Source: Parabacteroides sp. Marseille-P3160
GTDB taxonomy: Bacteria; Bacteroidota; Bacteroidia; Bacteroidales; Tannerellaceae
Assembly (NCBI RefSeq): GCF_900162725.1
Contig: NZ_LT799418.1
Coordinates: 3,899,625 to 3,963,624, forward strand
Direction of reading: 5' to 3'
DNA: 64,000 nt
Below the pieces are notes generated by a model that was not told the origin of the DNA, did not search any database, and worked only from the letters and a program-made list of their open reading frames with translations. This document shows, piece after piece, positions 38,548 to 48,093 of this stretch. Within the stretch, counting starts at the first letter, position 1. Each line of letters opens with the position of its first letter. The position numbers were made by a program, and so were the translations under genes.

Positions 38548-41500
38548 TTGCAGATTCCGTCTGTACAGGAAAAAATAGCTGAACGAGCAACGGTGGAATT
38601 ATCGAACCTCCTGGGCGTACCTGTAAAGATAGGACATGTTAACATCGGATGGATAAACCGGTTGGTTTTAGAAGACATTTATCTGGAAGATCAGTCCGGA
38701 ATGCCTATGTTGGAAGCGAGCCATATATCCGCCGGTTTCAAATTGCTGCCTTTGTTCAAACGGAAAATGGTATTTACGACCGTCCGTTTGTTCGGTTTCT
38801 CCGTCCACCTCCGGAAAGCCGATCCCCAAAGTCCGCTGAACCTCCAGTTCCTGCTCGACGCTTTTGCTTCCAAAGACAGCACAAAAAAGAACCCGAATAT
38901 CGAACTACGATTCAATTCCATCCTTTTACGAAGGGGACATTTCCATTATGACATCGCAAGCGAACCGGCGACGCCGGGCAAATTCAATGCCCGGCACGTC
39001 GATGTAAAAAATATTACGGCGAAGATGTCACTGAAAGCCTTTACGGCGGACAGCCTGAACGCCAGTATAAACCGCCTCAGCCTGGAAGAAAGCTCCGGAC
39101 TAAAGATCAGGAATTTATCCGCCCAGATGGCTGGAAATAAAGAATCCGTAACAGTAAAAAACCTGGAACTTCTCCTGCCGAAAACCTCTTTCAAGATAAT
39201 GCATGCCGGGATTAAGACGGCAGGTATAGACAGCCTCAGCCAACTTTTCAATGCTGCTCCGATCGATTTGGAGGTCAGTCCGTCGCAGATTTACCTGCAG
39301 GATTTGAGCGCCCTGGTTCCGGCGTTCAGGTATTTCACCGACCGGATCGACCTTTCGGCGCATGCTTCGGGTACAATCAATGATATCCACGTGCGTAATT
39401 TAAAGGTAAACTACGATAATGAGAAAATCGCCTTGACCGGCAATACGCATCTGAAAGATGTTACGACCCCTCAACGCACCTACCTCCACGGGGAGGTCAG
39501 TCGGCTTCATATCACGGAGGAAGGCTTGGCCCGGATCCTTAAGAACTTCGGGGAAAAGCCGATCAAACTGCCGGAAGAAGTCAGCCGGCTGGGGGATTTG
39601 GATTTCAAAGGAGAGATCTCCGGATTGTTAGATAATTTGATTGCTTACGGGGAGCTAAAGTCCGCCATCGGTTCGGTTCAGACCGACCTGAGTATCGGCC
39701 GTGACAAAGCCCGGAATATAGCGTTGGCTCTGAAAGGGAAGATTGCCTCTACGGAACTTCAGGTAGATCGCCTGTTCAAGGAAGGCAATCCTTATGGGAA
39801 AGTACGGTTTTCCATCGAATTAGACGTAAAGCGCCCCTCGGGAGGAAATTTCTCCGGATATGCCAAAGCAGCGATCAGCAAGCTGGAATACAAAGGTTAT
39901 GAATATAAAAATATCCAGATCTCCGGTGATTTCAATAAGAATGAATTCGACGGCATATTGGAGGTAAACGACGAAAACGTACAGTTGTATGCCGAAGGCA
40001 TGTTCAACACGCAACACAAGAATCCGGCCTTCAATTTCAGCGCAAGGGTCCGCCATTTCCGTCCGGATAAACTGCATCTTCTGAATAAGGATAAGGAGAC
40101 GGAGCTTGCATTTTCTCTGCAAGCAGACTTTACAGGAAACAATATTGACAACCTGGAAGGAAGCATCCGGATGGATAGTTTGTCCTTCCATACCGCTTCC
40201 GGTAATTTCGAACTGGACAGGCTGCTGGTCGAGGCTTCAGGACATTCGGGAAACCGGGGTTTGTCGATTCATTCTCAACTTCTGAACGGTGAGATAACCG
40301 GCGCCTATTCGTTTTCCGGGCTGACTTCCAGCCTACTACGGACGACTAAACATTTCTTGCCTTCCCTGATTGAAACCAAGCAAGGAAAAGAGAAGAAAAA
40401 AGCGAATGAGGAAAACAACTTTAACTTATCCCTGACCATACAAAACACGGAAGCGCTGAGTAATGCCCTTCAGCTTCCGGTTACGATCCTCAATGGATTC
40501 CGCTTGGTAGGGGAATATAATGACAAAATTGACCGCTTCCGCTTTGAAGGCTTCCTTCCGAAATACAGACTGGGCAAATCGGATTTTGAATCCGGTTATT
40601 TCATCGCCGAAAACAGGGACGACAAAGCAACCCTTCAACTCCGGATGACCCAAATCAACAATAAGGGCGTAAGGAATTATTTTGAAATCAAGGGAGACGC
40701 AGCCAATGACAAGATCAATACGCTGTTAAGTTGGGAAAATAGCCAAAAAAGTTTGTACAAGGGAGAATTGTCGGCGTCTGCCGTTTTCGTTAAGGAAGAA
40801 AACGAGAAGCAGCGTCCTTTCCTCAGGACGGAAATCACCATGAACGAAGGTTCGCTCATTGTAAACGATTCGATATGGAAGGTCGAACCGGCTTCCATCA
40901 CCATCACAAAAGGAAATGTCCGAATAGACAACTTCTACATCTCGCGAAAAGACCAGCATCTACGTATCGACGGGGTGGTCTCGGATAATGCATACGAAAC
41001 AATGAGCGTCGAATTGAAAGATATAGAACTAAGTTATATCTTCGACATCATCAATATCAAGGCCTTGGCTTTCGGCGGACGGGCTACGGGGACATTCCAT
41101 CTGAATGATCTTTACCATAGCCGGATTATTAATACGGACCTGGAGGTCGAACACTTTTCATTTAACCAAGTGGAAGTAGGACGCCTGAACCTGTTCAGCG
41201 AATGGGACAACGAACAACAAGGGATCCTGATGCTGGGAAGTATCTATAAGAACGATACGACATGGACCGATGTCAACGGTTATATCTTCCCGGTAGGTGA
41301 GAAGGAAGGGCTTTCCCTTTATTTCGACGCAAACGACATCAACATTGCCTTCCTGCAACCTTTTGTGCAGACCGTGGCAAAAAACATACAGGGAAATGGC
41401 TCCGGAAAAGTGCATCTGTTCGGCCCGTTCAGCGACCTGACTGTCGAAGGGGACGCTTATATCAGGGAAGGTGGCTTCGGCATCGACTTTACAGGGACTT

Positions 41501-42996
41501 ATTACACCTTCTCGGACTCGATCCACATGACTCCTTCTTCCATCCGGGCAAGCAACCTGACCCTATACGACAGCGAAGGGAACAAGGGAACCGCCGACTT
41601 GACGGTCAACCATCACAACTTTGAGGACCTTTCTTTTCATATAAACGTCCTGGCAAATCAAATGTTACTCTACGACGTAACCGAAAAGAAGAATCCGCAG
41701 ATACACGGGAAAGCTTACGGAAGCGGCTCGGCGGTCATCAAGGGAAATGAAAAGCTCGTCGATCTCGATGTTTCCATGCAAAGCAACCCCAATACAAAAA
41801 TTTATCTGAACTTTATGGATGCTACGACGGCTGAAGAATATGATTTCATCCAGTTTGTCAATAAGGATACGATGCGACTGGCTTCGAATGATTCCACAAC
41901 CAATAGCTCTCCCGGTCCGCGGCTCGACACGAGTACGGAAATCCGGATGAACTTCAACCTGGATGTTACGCCGGACGCTCAGATCGAATTCATGATGGAT
42001 CCGGCTTCGGGCGATAAAATTATCGGTAACGGAAGCGGGAATCTGCAAATACAATACGGGACCAGATCGAATCTGGCGATGTTCGGAGGACTGACCATCC
42101 AAAGCGGGAACTATGATTTCAGCATGCAGCAAATCATCCACAAGGATTTTAAGATAAGGGAGGGCAGTACAATCAATTTCCATGGCGATCCCAATGATGC
42201 CAATCTGAATATCAATGCGATCTATAATGTGACAGCCAATCTGGGCGATCTCGACCAATCCCTTCTGATTGAAAGCGCCCGTACCAATATTCCGGTGAAC
42301 TGTGTGCTGTTGATCGAAGGAAGATTGCAAAATCCTTCGATTTCGTTTAATCTGGAACTTCCCAGCTCGACCGAAGAACTGGAGCAAAAAGTAAAAGCCT
42401 ATGTCGATACGGAAGATATGATGACACGCCAGATAGTCTATCTATTGGTTCTTAATAAATTCTATACGCCGGACTATTCCAAGAACACAACCCGTTCCAG
42501 CGAATTCAGCGCCGTGGCCTCGTCGGCCGTATCTTCCCAACTCTCTGAGATTCTAAGCAGCTTTACGGATAAAGTACAAATCGGGACCAACATACGCGCC
42601 AGCCAGGATGGCGTTACGGATACCGAAGTAGAAATGCTGCTTTCCAGCCAACTATTGGATAACCGTCTTCTGATCAACGGAAACATCGGTTATAAGAACA
42701 ATACATTCCAGCAAAATGCCTTCATCGGTGAATTCGATATGGAATACAAGCTGACTCGCAGGGGAGATATCCGCCTGAAAGCCTACAATCACGCTAATGA
42801 TATGTACCGTTACAAGCAGACCGCCCTGACTAAACAGGGAATCGGTATTATGTATCGGAAAGATTTTACGGATTTCTCCGATTTATTCCAATGGAAAAAG
42901 TCAATCCCGGTTTTTGCTTTGCCGCCCGATACGATTCCGAACGGAAAGAAAGATTCGATCCCATTAAAGAAAGACGGTTCGGAAGGAGGAAAGTAA
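38548..42996 (+). CDS. TamB-like (DUF490) translocation and assembly module protein
   Basis: At least 1482 residues, counted from the only standard in-frame start (TTG 38548). The same frame upstream (38485-38547) encodes a typical membrane anchor, KYIVIFLFTLFWIVYA, with no ATG, GTG or TTG before the stop at 38458, so the true start is uncertain and probably lies near 38473-38491. The body is a very long run of beta strands as in AsmA/TamB proteins. The C-terminal 300 residues have TamB features (NVTANLGDLDQS...LLIEGRLQNPSISFNLELPS). It is predicted to bridge the two membranes and move lipids or assist outer-membrane assembly. Its 3' end overlaps convergent lipB by 33 bp. Confidence 0.87.
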   Translation: MQIPSVQEKIAERATVELSNLLGVPVKIGHVNIGWINRLVLEDIYLEDQSGMPMLEASHISAGFKLLPLFKRKMVFTTVRLFGFSVHLRKADPQSPLNLQFLLDAFASKDSTKKNPNIELRFNSILLRRGHFHYDIASEPATPGKFNARHVDVKNITAKMSLKAFTADSLNASINRLSLEESSGLKIRNLSAQMAGNKESVTVKNLELLLPKTSFKIMHAGIKTAGIDSLSQLFNAAPIDLEVSPSQIYLQDLSALVPAFRYFTDRIDLSAHASGTINDIHVRNLKVNYDNEKIALTGNTHLKDVTTPQRTYLHGEVSRLHITEEGLARILKNFGEKPIKLPEEVSRLGDLDFKGEISGLLDNLIAYGELKSAIGSVQTDLSIGRDKARNIALALKGKIASTELQVDRLFKEGNPYGKVRFSIELDVKRPSGGNFSGYAKAAISKLEYKGYEYKNIQISGDFNKNEFDGILEVNDENVQLYAEGMFNTQHKNPAFNFSARVRHFRPDKLHLLNKDKETELAFSLQADFTGNNIDNLEGSIRMDSLSFHTASGNFELDRLLVEASGHSGNRGLSIHSQLLNGEITGAYSFSGLTSSLLRTTKHFLPSLIETKQGKEKKKANEENNFNLSLTIQNTEALSNALQLPVTILNGFRLVGEYNDKIDRFRFEGFLPKYRLGKSDFESGYFIAENRDDKATLQLRMTQINNKGVRNYFEIKGDAANDKINTLLSWENSQKSLYKGELSASAVFVKEENEKQRPFLRTEITMNEGSLIVNDSIWKVEPASITITKGNVRIDNFYISRKDQHLRIDGVVSDNAYETMSVELKDIELSYIFDIINIKALAFGGRATGTFHLNDLYHSRIINTDLEVEHFSFNQVEVGRLNLFSEWDNEQQGILMLGSIYKNDTTWTDVNGYIFPVGEKEGLSLYFDANDINIAFLQPFVQTVAKNIQGNGSGKVHLFGPFSDLTVEGDAYIREGGFGIDFTGTYYTFSDSIHMTPSSIRASNLTLYDSEGNKGTADLTVNHHNFEDLSFHINVLANQMLLYDVTEKKNPQIHGKAYGSGSAVIKGNEKLVDLDVSMQSNPNTKIYLNFMDATTAEEYDFIQFVNKDTMRLASNDSTTNSSPGPRLDTSTEIRMNFNLDVTPDAQIEFMMDPASGDKIIGNGSGNLQIQYGTRSNLAMFGGLTIQSGNYDFSMQQIIHKDFKIREGSTINFHGDPNDANLNINAIYNVTANLGDLDQSLLIESARTNIPVNCVLLIEGRLQNPSISFNLELPSSTEELEQKVKAYVDTEDMMTRQIVYLLVLNKFYTPDYSKNTTRSSEFSAVASSAVSSQLSEILSSFTDKVQIGTNIRASQDGVTDTEVEMLLSSQLLDNRLLINGNIGYKNNTFQQNAFIGEFDMEYKLTRRGDIRLKAYNHANDMYRYKQTALTKQGIGIMYRKDFTDFSDLFQWKKSIPVFALPPDTIPNGKKDSIPLKKDGSEGGK

Positions 42997-43635
42997 CCGC
43001 TCTTTCGCCAAACTCATATCCTGGAGATTCCCCAGTTCGTTAGCCAACGACGTGACTCCCTTATCCACAAAACCGCAAGGATGAATCAGGGAATAATATT
43101 TCAGGTCCGTATTGATATTTAAGGCAAATCCGTGCATCGTCACAAACCGGCTGCTCTTTACCCCGATGGCGCAAATCTTACGTTCCTTCCCCGGAATCAT
43201 CGTATCCAGCCACACACCGGTCGCCCCCGGCAAACGTTCGCCGGCAATGCCGTATCCGGCAAGAAAGCGGATTATCACTTCCTCCAATAAATGGATATAT
43301 TGCTTTAATCCGCAATGGAAAGTCTCCAGATCAAAAACAGGATATCCTGTGATTTGGCCCGGGCCATGATAAGTGATATCCCCTCCCCTGTTAATATGGT
43401 AATACGAAATGCCGTGTTCAGCCAGTAAGGATTCCGGGACTAAAAGATTCGATTCATTCCCGCTCTTGCCCAAAGTAAATACGGGCGGGTGCTCGCAAAA
43501 ATACAAGCGGTTTTCACCGGCCTGCCCGCTCGCCTTTGCCTGCAGCAATTCTTCAAAGGCTGTTGTCTGGATGGCCAAGGCTTCAGGATAGCCTATCTTG
43601 TCTAAATCGATAAAACGAAATTTTTCCATTTCCAT
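42964..43635 (-). CDS. lipB: Lipoyl(octanoyl) transferase
   Basis: 223 residues. LipB signatures are present: NRGGDITYHGPGQITGYPVFDL near residue 83, GVKSSRFVTMHGFALNINTDL with the catalytic lysine near 155, and the catalytic cysteine in HPCG near 188. It moves octanoyl groups from acyl carrier protein to lipoyl domains such as the glycine cleavage H protein. It starts at the base next to the mtgA stop and overlaps the TamB-like gene end-to-end by 33 bp. Confidence 0.96.
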   Translation of the reverse strand: MEMEKFRFIDLDKIGYPEALAIQTTAFEELLQAKASGQAGENRLYFCEHPPVFTLGKSGNESNLLVPESLLAEHGISYYHINRGGDITYHGPGQITGYPVFDLETFHCGLKQYIHLLEEVIIRFLAGYGIAGERLPGATGVWLDTMIPGKERKICAIGVKSSRFVTMHGFALNINTDLKYYSLIHPCGFVDKGVTSLANELGNLQDMSLAKERLLSSFRTVFL

Positions 43636-44367
43636 TTACTTTTCCCTTCTGTTTTGTTTTTGGATTTTCTCCCGGCTCGGAGAATTATACCCCATGTCGA
43701 CTGTCTCCAACTTTCGCATCAATGAAAGAATGGCGCCTTGCCGCTGTAGCATATACCGGGACGGACGCGCCGAATTAAATCGTCGGGGATTCGGCAAAGT
43801 GGCGGCAATCAAAGCACATTCCGAACGTGTAAGCCGGTAGGCCGACTTGTTGAAATGGGCGAGCGCCACCGCCTCCGCGCCGTAAATGCCGTCTCCCATC
43901 TCTATGGAATTCAAATAGACTTCCATGATTCGCTCTTTACTCCAAAGGAGTTCAATCAAAAAAGTAAAATAAGCTTCAAACCCTTTCCGCAGATAACTTT
44001 TATGCGGCAGCAAAAACACGTTCTTGGCTGTCTGTTGGGAGATCGTGCTCGCCCCTCTCACCCGGCGGCCTTGTCTGGCTTCCTTGCGCGCTTTTTTAAT
44101 TTCTTTCAGATCGAAACCGCTATGTTCCAGGAAACGGTTGTCTTCAGAAGCGACAACCGCCTGCGCCAAGGCCTGCGGAATCAGATCCATCGGGATCCAG
44201 TGATGGGATAGCTTCAACGGTTTATCTTCCCTCATCTGTTCATACAAACGTACAAACATCAAAGGGGTGAAATAGACCGGTATAAACCGGTATATAACGA
44301 CCATTGCGAGGCTGGAAAAAAACAGAAACAACGCAAGGTTCCGGCACCAACGGAGAAGTCGTTTCAT
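43636..44367 (-). CDS. mtgA: Monofunctional biosynthetic peptidoglycan transglycosylase
   Basis: 243 residues. One N-terminal membrane anchor (about 12-30) and a GT51 glycosyltransferase domain with the catalytic glutamate motif [16 protein letters not shown] near residue 72, [15 protein letters not shown] near 103 and [23 protein letters not shown] near 145. It polymerises lipid II into glycan strands at the outer face of the inner membrane. It sits 13 bp after the DUF4293 gene and is immediately followed by lipB. Confidence 0.94.
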   Translation of the reverse strand: MKRLLRWCRNLALFLFFSSLAMVVIYRFIPVYFTPLMFVRLYEQMREDKPLKLSHHWIPMDLIPQALAQAVVASEDNRFLEHSGFDLKEIKKARKEARQGRRVRGASTISQQTAKNVFLLPHKSYLRKGFEAYFTFLIELLWSKERIMEVYLNSIEMGDGIYGAEAVALAHFNKSAYRLTRSECALIAATLPNPRRFNSARPSRYMLQRQGAILSLMRKLETVDMGYNSPSREKIQKQNRREK

Positions 44368-44380
44368 GCTTATTCCTTTC

Positions 44381-44842
44381 TTATCTCAAGCGGTTCAATG
44401 AACGTATTAAGGCTTCGTCCGCTTTAATTTTGCGGACGGCAAGATAATAAAGTACCAAGTCGATCAACGGAAAAGCGATTGCAATCTTCATCTGAAACGG
44501 CATCTCCTCCGCCTGCTCCTTGAATGAGGAAAGGTAGTAAGCCAGTAAGGCATAGAATAGAACGATCAGAAAAGAATTAATATTGGAAAGCAATATCTGG
44601 CGCTTTCTGTTTTTATACAAGAATATCGTTATGAATGCAATCAAAGCAATCAGAAGGGTCAAGCCGGCCAGAGGCAAACTGCTGTAAACCGTCTCCGGTG
44701 GAGAAGCAAGCGTTTTCATGCCGAACACTGTCGCCTCATAAGACACATTGTTAAATAAAGCGCCCCCTAACGGCAAAAACAAAGTAAGGACGGTTAATAT
44801 CGTTATTAACAGTAAGTATAAGGACTGTATTCTCTGTATCAT
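44381..44842 (-). CDS. DUF4293 family membrane protein
   Basis: 153 residues with four predicted membrane segments (about 5-25, 50-75, 85-105, 120-140) and [12 protein letters not shown] at the start, as in the Bacteroidetes DUF4293 family. Function unknown. It lies 79 bp after rpoZ and 13 bp before mtgA. Confidence 0.85.
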   Translation of the reverse strand: MIQRIQSLYLLLITILTVLTLFLPLGGALFNNVSYEATVFGMKTLASPPETVYSSLPLAGLTLLIALIAFITIFLYKNRKRQILLSNINSFLIVLFYALLAYYLSSFKEQAEEMPFQMKIAIAFPLIDLVLYYLAVRKIKADEALIRSLNRLR

Positions 44843-44921
44843 ATCGTTTCTTCATTTGAATTATAAATGAAAGGCCGACTCATTACTGGTCAGCCCTCCC
44901 CGATTGTTTCTTTGATCTGCC

Positions 44922-45254
44922 TTAGAGACTGTTCTTTTCCTTGGCCGGATTCTTGTAATATATTTTCCCTTCTTCATATTCCTGTGCCGCAATCAAAGTC
45001 GGCTTCGGCAATTTTTCGTAATAACGGGAAATTTCTATCTGTTCTCTATTTTCAAACACTTCCTCCAGGTTATCATTGTAAGAGGCAAACTCCTGCAATT
45101 TCTTTTCCAGTTCCTGCTTCATTTCGACGCTAATCTGATTGGCACGTTTCCCAATGATGACCACTGTTTCGTATATGTTACCCGTATCTTCACAGAATCT
45201 CATCATATCGCGCGTAATCGTAGTCGTCGGTGCGTTCGATTTTTTGTAATCCAT
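44922..45254 (-). CDS. rpoZ: DNA-directed RNA polymerase omega subunit (RpoZ-like)
   Basis: 110 residues. The segment TGNIYETVVIIGKRANQISVEMKQELEKKLQEF fits the Rpb6/omega fold found in Bacteroidetes, where the gene regularly follows bamD. It stabilises the beta-prime subunit. The C-terminal part (ENREQIEISRYYEKLPKPTLIAAQEYEEGKIYY) is typical of this phylum's version. It lies 20 bp downstream of bamD. Confidence 0.85.
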   Translation of the reverse strand: MDYKKSNAPTTTITRDMMRFCEDTGNIYETVVIIGKRANQISVEMKQELEKKLQEFASYNDNLEEVFENREQIEISRYYEKLPKPTLIAAQEYEEGKIYYKNPAKEKNSL

Positions 45255-45274
45255 CTTTTTATCTATAAATTAAA

Positions 45275-46090
45275 TTAGTATGCACTTGTAATATGGGAAT
45301 TGGCGTATTCGTAATAACGCTGTATTTCCTTCACGTATTTGCCTTCCGGAAACTCATTCATATAATTGAAATATTCGTCCACGACCTCCCGGTAACGCCC
45401 TTGCAAACGTTCCTCTACACTGACCAGAGCTAACTCATATTTCGAACGGATCATCAATACCATGAAGTCTTCCCGGTATTTCGAATAGGGATAATCCTTC
45501 AACGCATTCTGAACGGCAATTACACAGGAAAGATAGTTATTTCCCATATAAGTTCCTAAATTATAATATAAGCGGGCGGCCATAAACTCCTTATAAGCCA
45601 ACTTTTCCTGAAGTTCGAACAAAATATCCTGCGCCTGTTTGGCCCGTTCGCTCTGGGGATAATACTCCATATAGAGTTGCATCTGATTGATGGCCTCGTA
45701 GGTCTGCTTTTGATCCAGCCTCGGGTCCGGAGAATCCAGATACAATCCGTAGCCGGAATAGAAACGGGCTAACTCCGTGTATTCCCCTTTCGGATAGGTC
45801 GTATAATAGGTATTGAAATACTGGGAAGCCGTTTGATAATCTTTCTGCCCGTAATAACTTTGGGCCAATAGGTATAACGACTCCTCCGCATTCTTCGTTC
45901 CCTTAAAGATTGTCACCAGTTCCTCCAGTAAGGTAGCCGATTTCGTATATTGCTTCGCATTGAAATATTTCTTTGCATAAGAATATTTTTGCTCATAGTC
46001 CGTACTCTTCAAGATCTTGTTGTACTCCCCGCAAGCAGAGAACGTCAGCAAGACCAAGCTCATCATCCATAAAAAAACAATCTTTTTCAT
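45275..46090 (-). CDS. bamD: Outer-membrane assembly lipoprotein BamD
   Basis: 271 residues. A lipoprotein signal (MKKIVFLWMMSLVLLTFSAC, cysteine at 20) precedes five TPR-like repeats (YSYAKKYFNAKQYTKSATLLEELV, YYGQKDYQTASQYFNTYYTTYP). With BamA it inserts beta-barrel proteins into the outer membrane. It is the first gene of the bamD-rpoZ-DUF4293-mtgA-lipB cluster, with a -7 box just upstream. Confidence 0.93.
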   Translation of the reverse strand: MKKIVFLWMMSLVLLTFSACGEYNKILKSTDYEQKYSYAKKYFNAKQYTKSATLLEELVTIFKGTKNAEESLYLLAQSYYGQKDYQTASQYFNTYYTTYPKGEYTELARFYSGYGLYLDSPDPRLDQKQTYEAINQMQLYMEYYPQSERAKQAQDILFELQEKLAYKEFMAARLYYNLGTYMGNNYLSCVIAVQNALKDYPYSKYREDFMVLMIRSKYELALVSVEERLQGRYREVVDEYFNYMNEFPEGKYVKEIQRYYEYANSHITSAY

Positions 46091-46108
46091 TCAACCCCTT
46101 TTAGCGGA

Positions 46109-46116
46109 CAAAGGTA
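46109..46116 (-). promoter_or_regulatory. -7 promoter box for bamD
   Basis: The minus strand reads TACCTTTG (TAnnTTTG), 18 bp upstream of the bamD start codon. Confidence 0.5.
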
Positions 46117-46156
46117 ATATTTCCATTCTTAAGTAATAGCATGAAAACGTTAATAA

Positions 46157-46582
46157 TTACAACTTATACAGCTCGCTGGCCGCCAGAAGTTCTATTTTAT
46201 TTGCTTTCAAGACTTCCAGGCAGGCGTCTACATCTTCCGGCCGGAGAATAACATGCGCCACCTCCCCCTGTGAAAAGGCATACATATATTCAAGGAACAG
46301 GCCCGCGCGGGTAATCAGTTCCATGATCTTTCCCAAAGCGCCCGGCTGGTTCGGGCATTGGATGCAAACGACATCCGTCACATTCACGGCATACATTTTG
46401 TCGCGTAAAACCCGGATCGCCTCATCCGTGTCCGAAACAATCAGGCGAAGAATGCCGAAATCGGAATTTTCCGAAACCGTAAACGCCGTCATATTCACCC
46501 CCGCCTCGCCTAACAGCTTGGCTACTTCCGTGAAGCGCCCTTTCTTGTTTTCTAAAAAAATAGATAATTGTTTAATTAGCAT
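46157..46582 (-). CDS. Tandem ACT-domain protein
   Basis: 141 residues made of two ACT domains (about 1-70 and 72-141: LIKQLSIFLENKKGRFTEVAKLLGEAGVNM and VVCIQCPNQPGALGKIMELITRAGL). Such proteins bind amino acids and usually regulate a partner enzyme. It starts 21 bp after the phenylacetate-CoA ligase gene, and this gene pair recurs in anaerobes that degrade aromatic amino acids, so an aromatic acid or amino acid is a plausible ligand (inference). Confidence 0.88.
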   Translation of the reverse strand: MLIKQLSIFLENKKGRFTEVAKLLGEAGVNMTAFTVSENSDFGILRLIVSDTDEAIRVLRDKMYAVNVTDVVCIQCPNQPGALGKIMELITRAGLFLEYMYAFSQGEVAHVILRPEDVDACLEVLKANKIELLAASELYKL

Positions 46583-46603
46583 CGCTGAAATCGTTTTCTT
46601 GGA

Positions 46604-47905
46604 TTAAACAAATTTACGTTTATCAATCACCCGTTTCGCCTTTCCCTGGCTACGCTCGATACTTCGGGGCTCGACCAACTTGACGGTCGGCCGCAGCCCG
46701 ATAACACTCTGCATGCGGTCGGCAATTTTCTTTTGCATCGCCAGCAGTTTCCCCATTTCGTCCGTATAAAACTCGGAACGTACTTCCACTTGCACCTCAA
46801 AGGTATCCGTATTATTCACACGGTCGACCACTATCAAATAATGCGGTTCGAATTCTTCCAATTCGAGGATCACAGCCTCCACTTGCGAAGGGAACACATT
46901 TACTCCACGGATGATCAGCATATCATCGCTTCGTCCCAAAATGCGGTCCATACGCACCGCCGTACGCCCGCAAGCGCATTTTTCGTAATGAAGAGCTGTC
47001 AGATCACGCGTACGATAACGGATCATCGGCATCCCCTCTTTTGTCAACGTGGTAAAGACCAGTTCACCGGGATGCCCGGGCTCTACCGGCTGCAAGGTCT
47101 CAGGATCGATGATCTCGGGATAAAAATGATCCTCCCACAAATGAGTCCCGCCCTGATATTCACATTCGCAGCCTACTCCCGGCCCGGTAATTTCCGTCAG
47201 CCCGTAGATATCATAAGCCTTGATTCCCAATTTTTCTTCGATCTCCTTCCGCATATTCTCCGTCCAGGGTTCGGCTCCGAAGATTCCGACTTTCAACTGA
47301 AAGTTCTCCCGCGGGATTCCGGAATCCTTGATGGCCTCCGCCAGGAACAGGGCATAGGAAGGCGTGCAGGCCAATGCTTTGGCGCCAAAATCATGCATCA
47401 ACTGGATCTGTTTCTGCGTATTGCCACTGCTCATCGGAATCACTGTACCGCCGATCTGCTCGACGCCTGCATGCAGGCCCAGCCCTCCCGTAAACAGCCC
47501 GTAGCCATAGGATACCTGCACCAAATCCTGTTTGCTGATCCCATAGGCATAAAGGCAACGCGCTACCGCTTCTTTCCAAATAGATAGATCTTTACGCGTA
47601 TAACCTACGACAATCGGCTTCCCGGTAGTTCCCGAAGAAGCGTGCAACCGCACAATTTCGGACATCGGCACCGCCATCAGCCCGAAAGGATAGTTGTCGC
47701 GCAGATCCTGTTTGACCGTAAAGGGCAATTTTGCGATATCGTCAATGGATTGGATATCCTCGGGCGTAAGGCCCAGTTCCTGCATCTTCCGGCGATAAAA
47801 CGGCGTGTTATGATATACCCTTTCAACGACTTGTCTCAATCGTATACTCTGCAGCTTCCGCATATCCTCGCGAGGCATACATTCTATTGTTTCGTTCCAG
47901 ATCAT
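46604..47905 (-). CDS. paaK: Phenylacetate-CoA ligase family protein
   Basis: 433 residues, the typical PaaK length. The adenylate-forming motif HASSGTTGKPIVVGYTRKDL near residue 90, IYGLTEITGPG near 232, YRTRDLT near 300 and the C-terminal RSDDMLIIRGVNVFPSQVE near 330 and RVIDKRK tail are visible. It activates phenylacetate or other arylacetates with ATP and CoA, probably products of indolepyruvate ferredoxin oxidoreductase-type reactions in reverse or forward direction. The ACT-domain gene follows as its probable regulator. Confidence 0.92.
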   Translation of the reverse strand: MIWNETIECMPREDMRKLQSIRLRQVVERVYHNTPFYRRKMQELGLTPEDIQSIDDIAKLPFTVKQDLRDNYPFGLMAVPMSEIVRLHASSGTTGKPIVVGYTRKDLSIWKEAVARCLYAYGISKQDLVQVSYGYGLFTGGLGLHAGVEQIGGTVIPMSSGNTQKQIQLMHDFGAKALACTPSYALFLAEAIKDSGIPRENFQLKVGIFGAEPWTENMRKEIEEKLGIKAYDIYGLTEITGPGVGCECEYQGGTHLWEDHFYPEIIDPETLQPVEPGHPGELVFTTLTKEGMPMIRYRTRDLTALHYEKCACGRTAVRMDRILGRSDDMLIIRGVNVFPSQVEAVILELEEFEPHYLIVVDRVNNTDTFEVQVEVRSEFYTDEMGKLLAMQKKIADRMQSVIGLRPTVKLVEPRSIERSQGKAKRVIDKRKFV

Positions 47906-47938
47906 TTTGTTTTTCGATGGCTAATAGTTTACGGAACA

Positions 47939-47946
47939 CAAAGCTA
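47939..47946 (-). promoter_or_regulatory. -7 promoter box for paaK-ACT
   Basis: The minus strand reads TAGCTTTG (TAnnTTTG), 33 bp upstream of the paaK start codon. Confidence 0.5.
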
Positions 47947-48008
47947 CAAAAAGATACAGTATAACCAATAAAACCGGGGATGTTTATTTTCTGCGGCGAT
48001 TTATTAAA

Positions 48009-48026
48009 ATACCCTGATTATGGTAT
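48009..48026. promoter_or_regulatory. Putative operator of cysK
   Basis: ATACCCT-GATT-ATGGTAT, a 7-4-7 palindrome with one arm mismatch. It shares the ATACCCT arm and GGTAT end with the palindrome before cysJ, and its distance to the -7 box (22 bp) is identical. Both are preceded by AAA. Confidence 0.65.
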
Positions 48027-48056
48027 TGGGTAAATAGCAGAAAAAACATACTTTTG
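48026..48056 (+). promoter_or_regulatory. cysK promoter
   Basis: TTG at 48026-48028 and TACTTTTG at 48049-48056 (TAnnTTTG) with a 20-bp spacer. The -33 element touches the end of the palindrome at 48009-48026. Confidence 0.65.
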
Positions 48057-48093
48057 TCCGTATGAGAATAAAACAGTCAAAAACATTAATGCC

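Noticed and set aside
46733-47587. 284-codon plus-strand frame opposite paaK
   Set aside because: Entirely antisense to a conserved ligase gene; no recognisable domain or start context.
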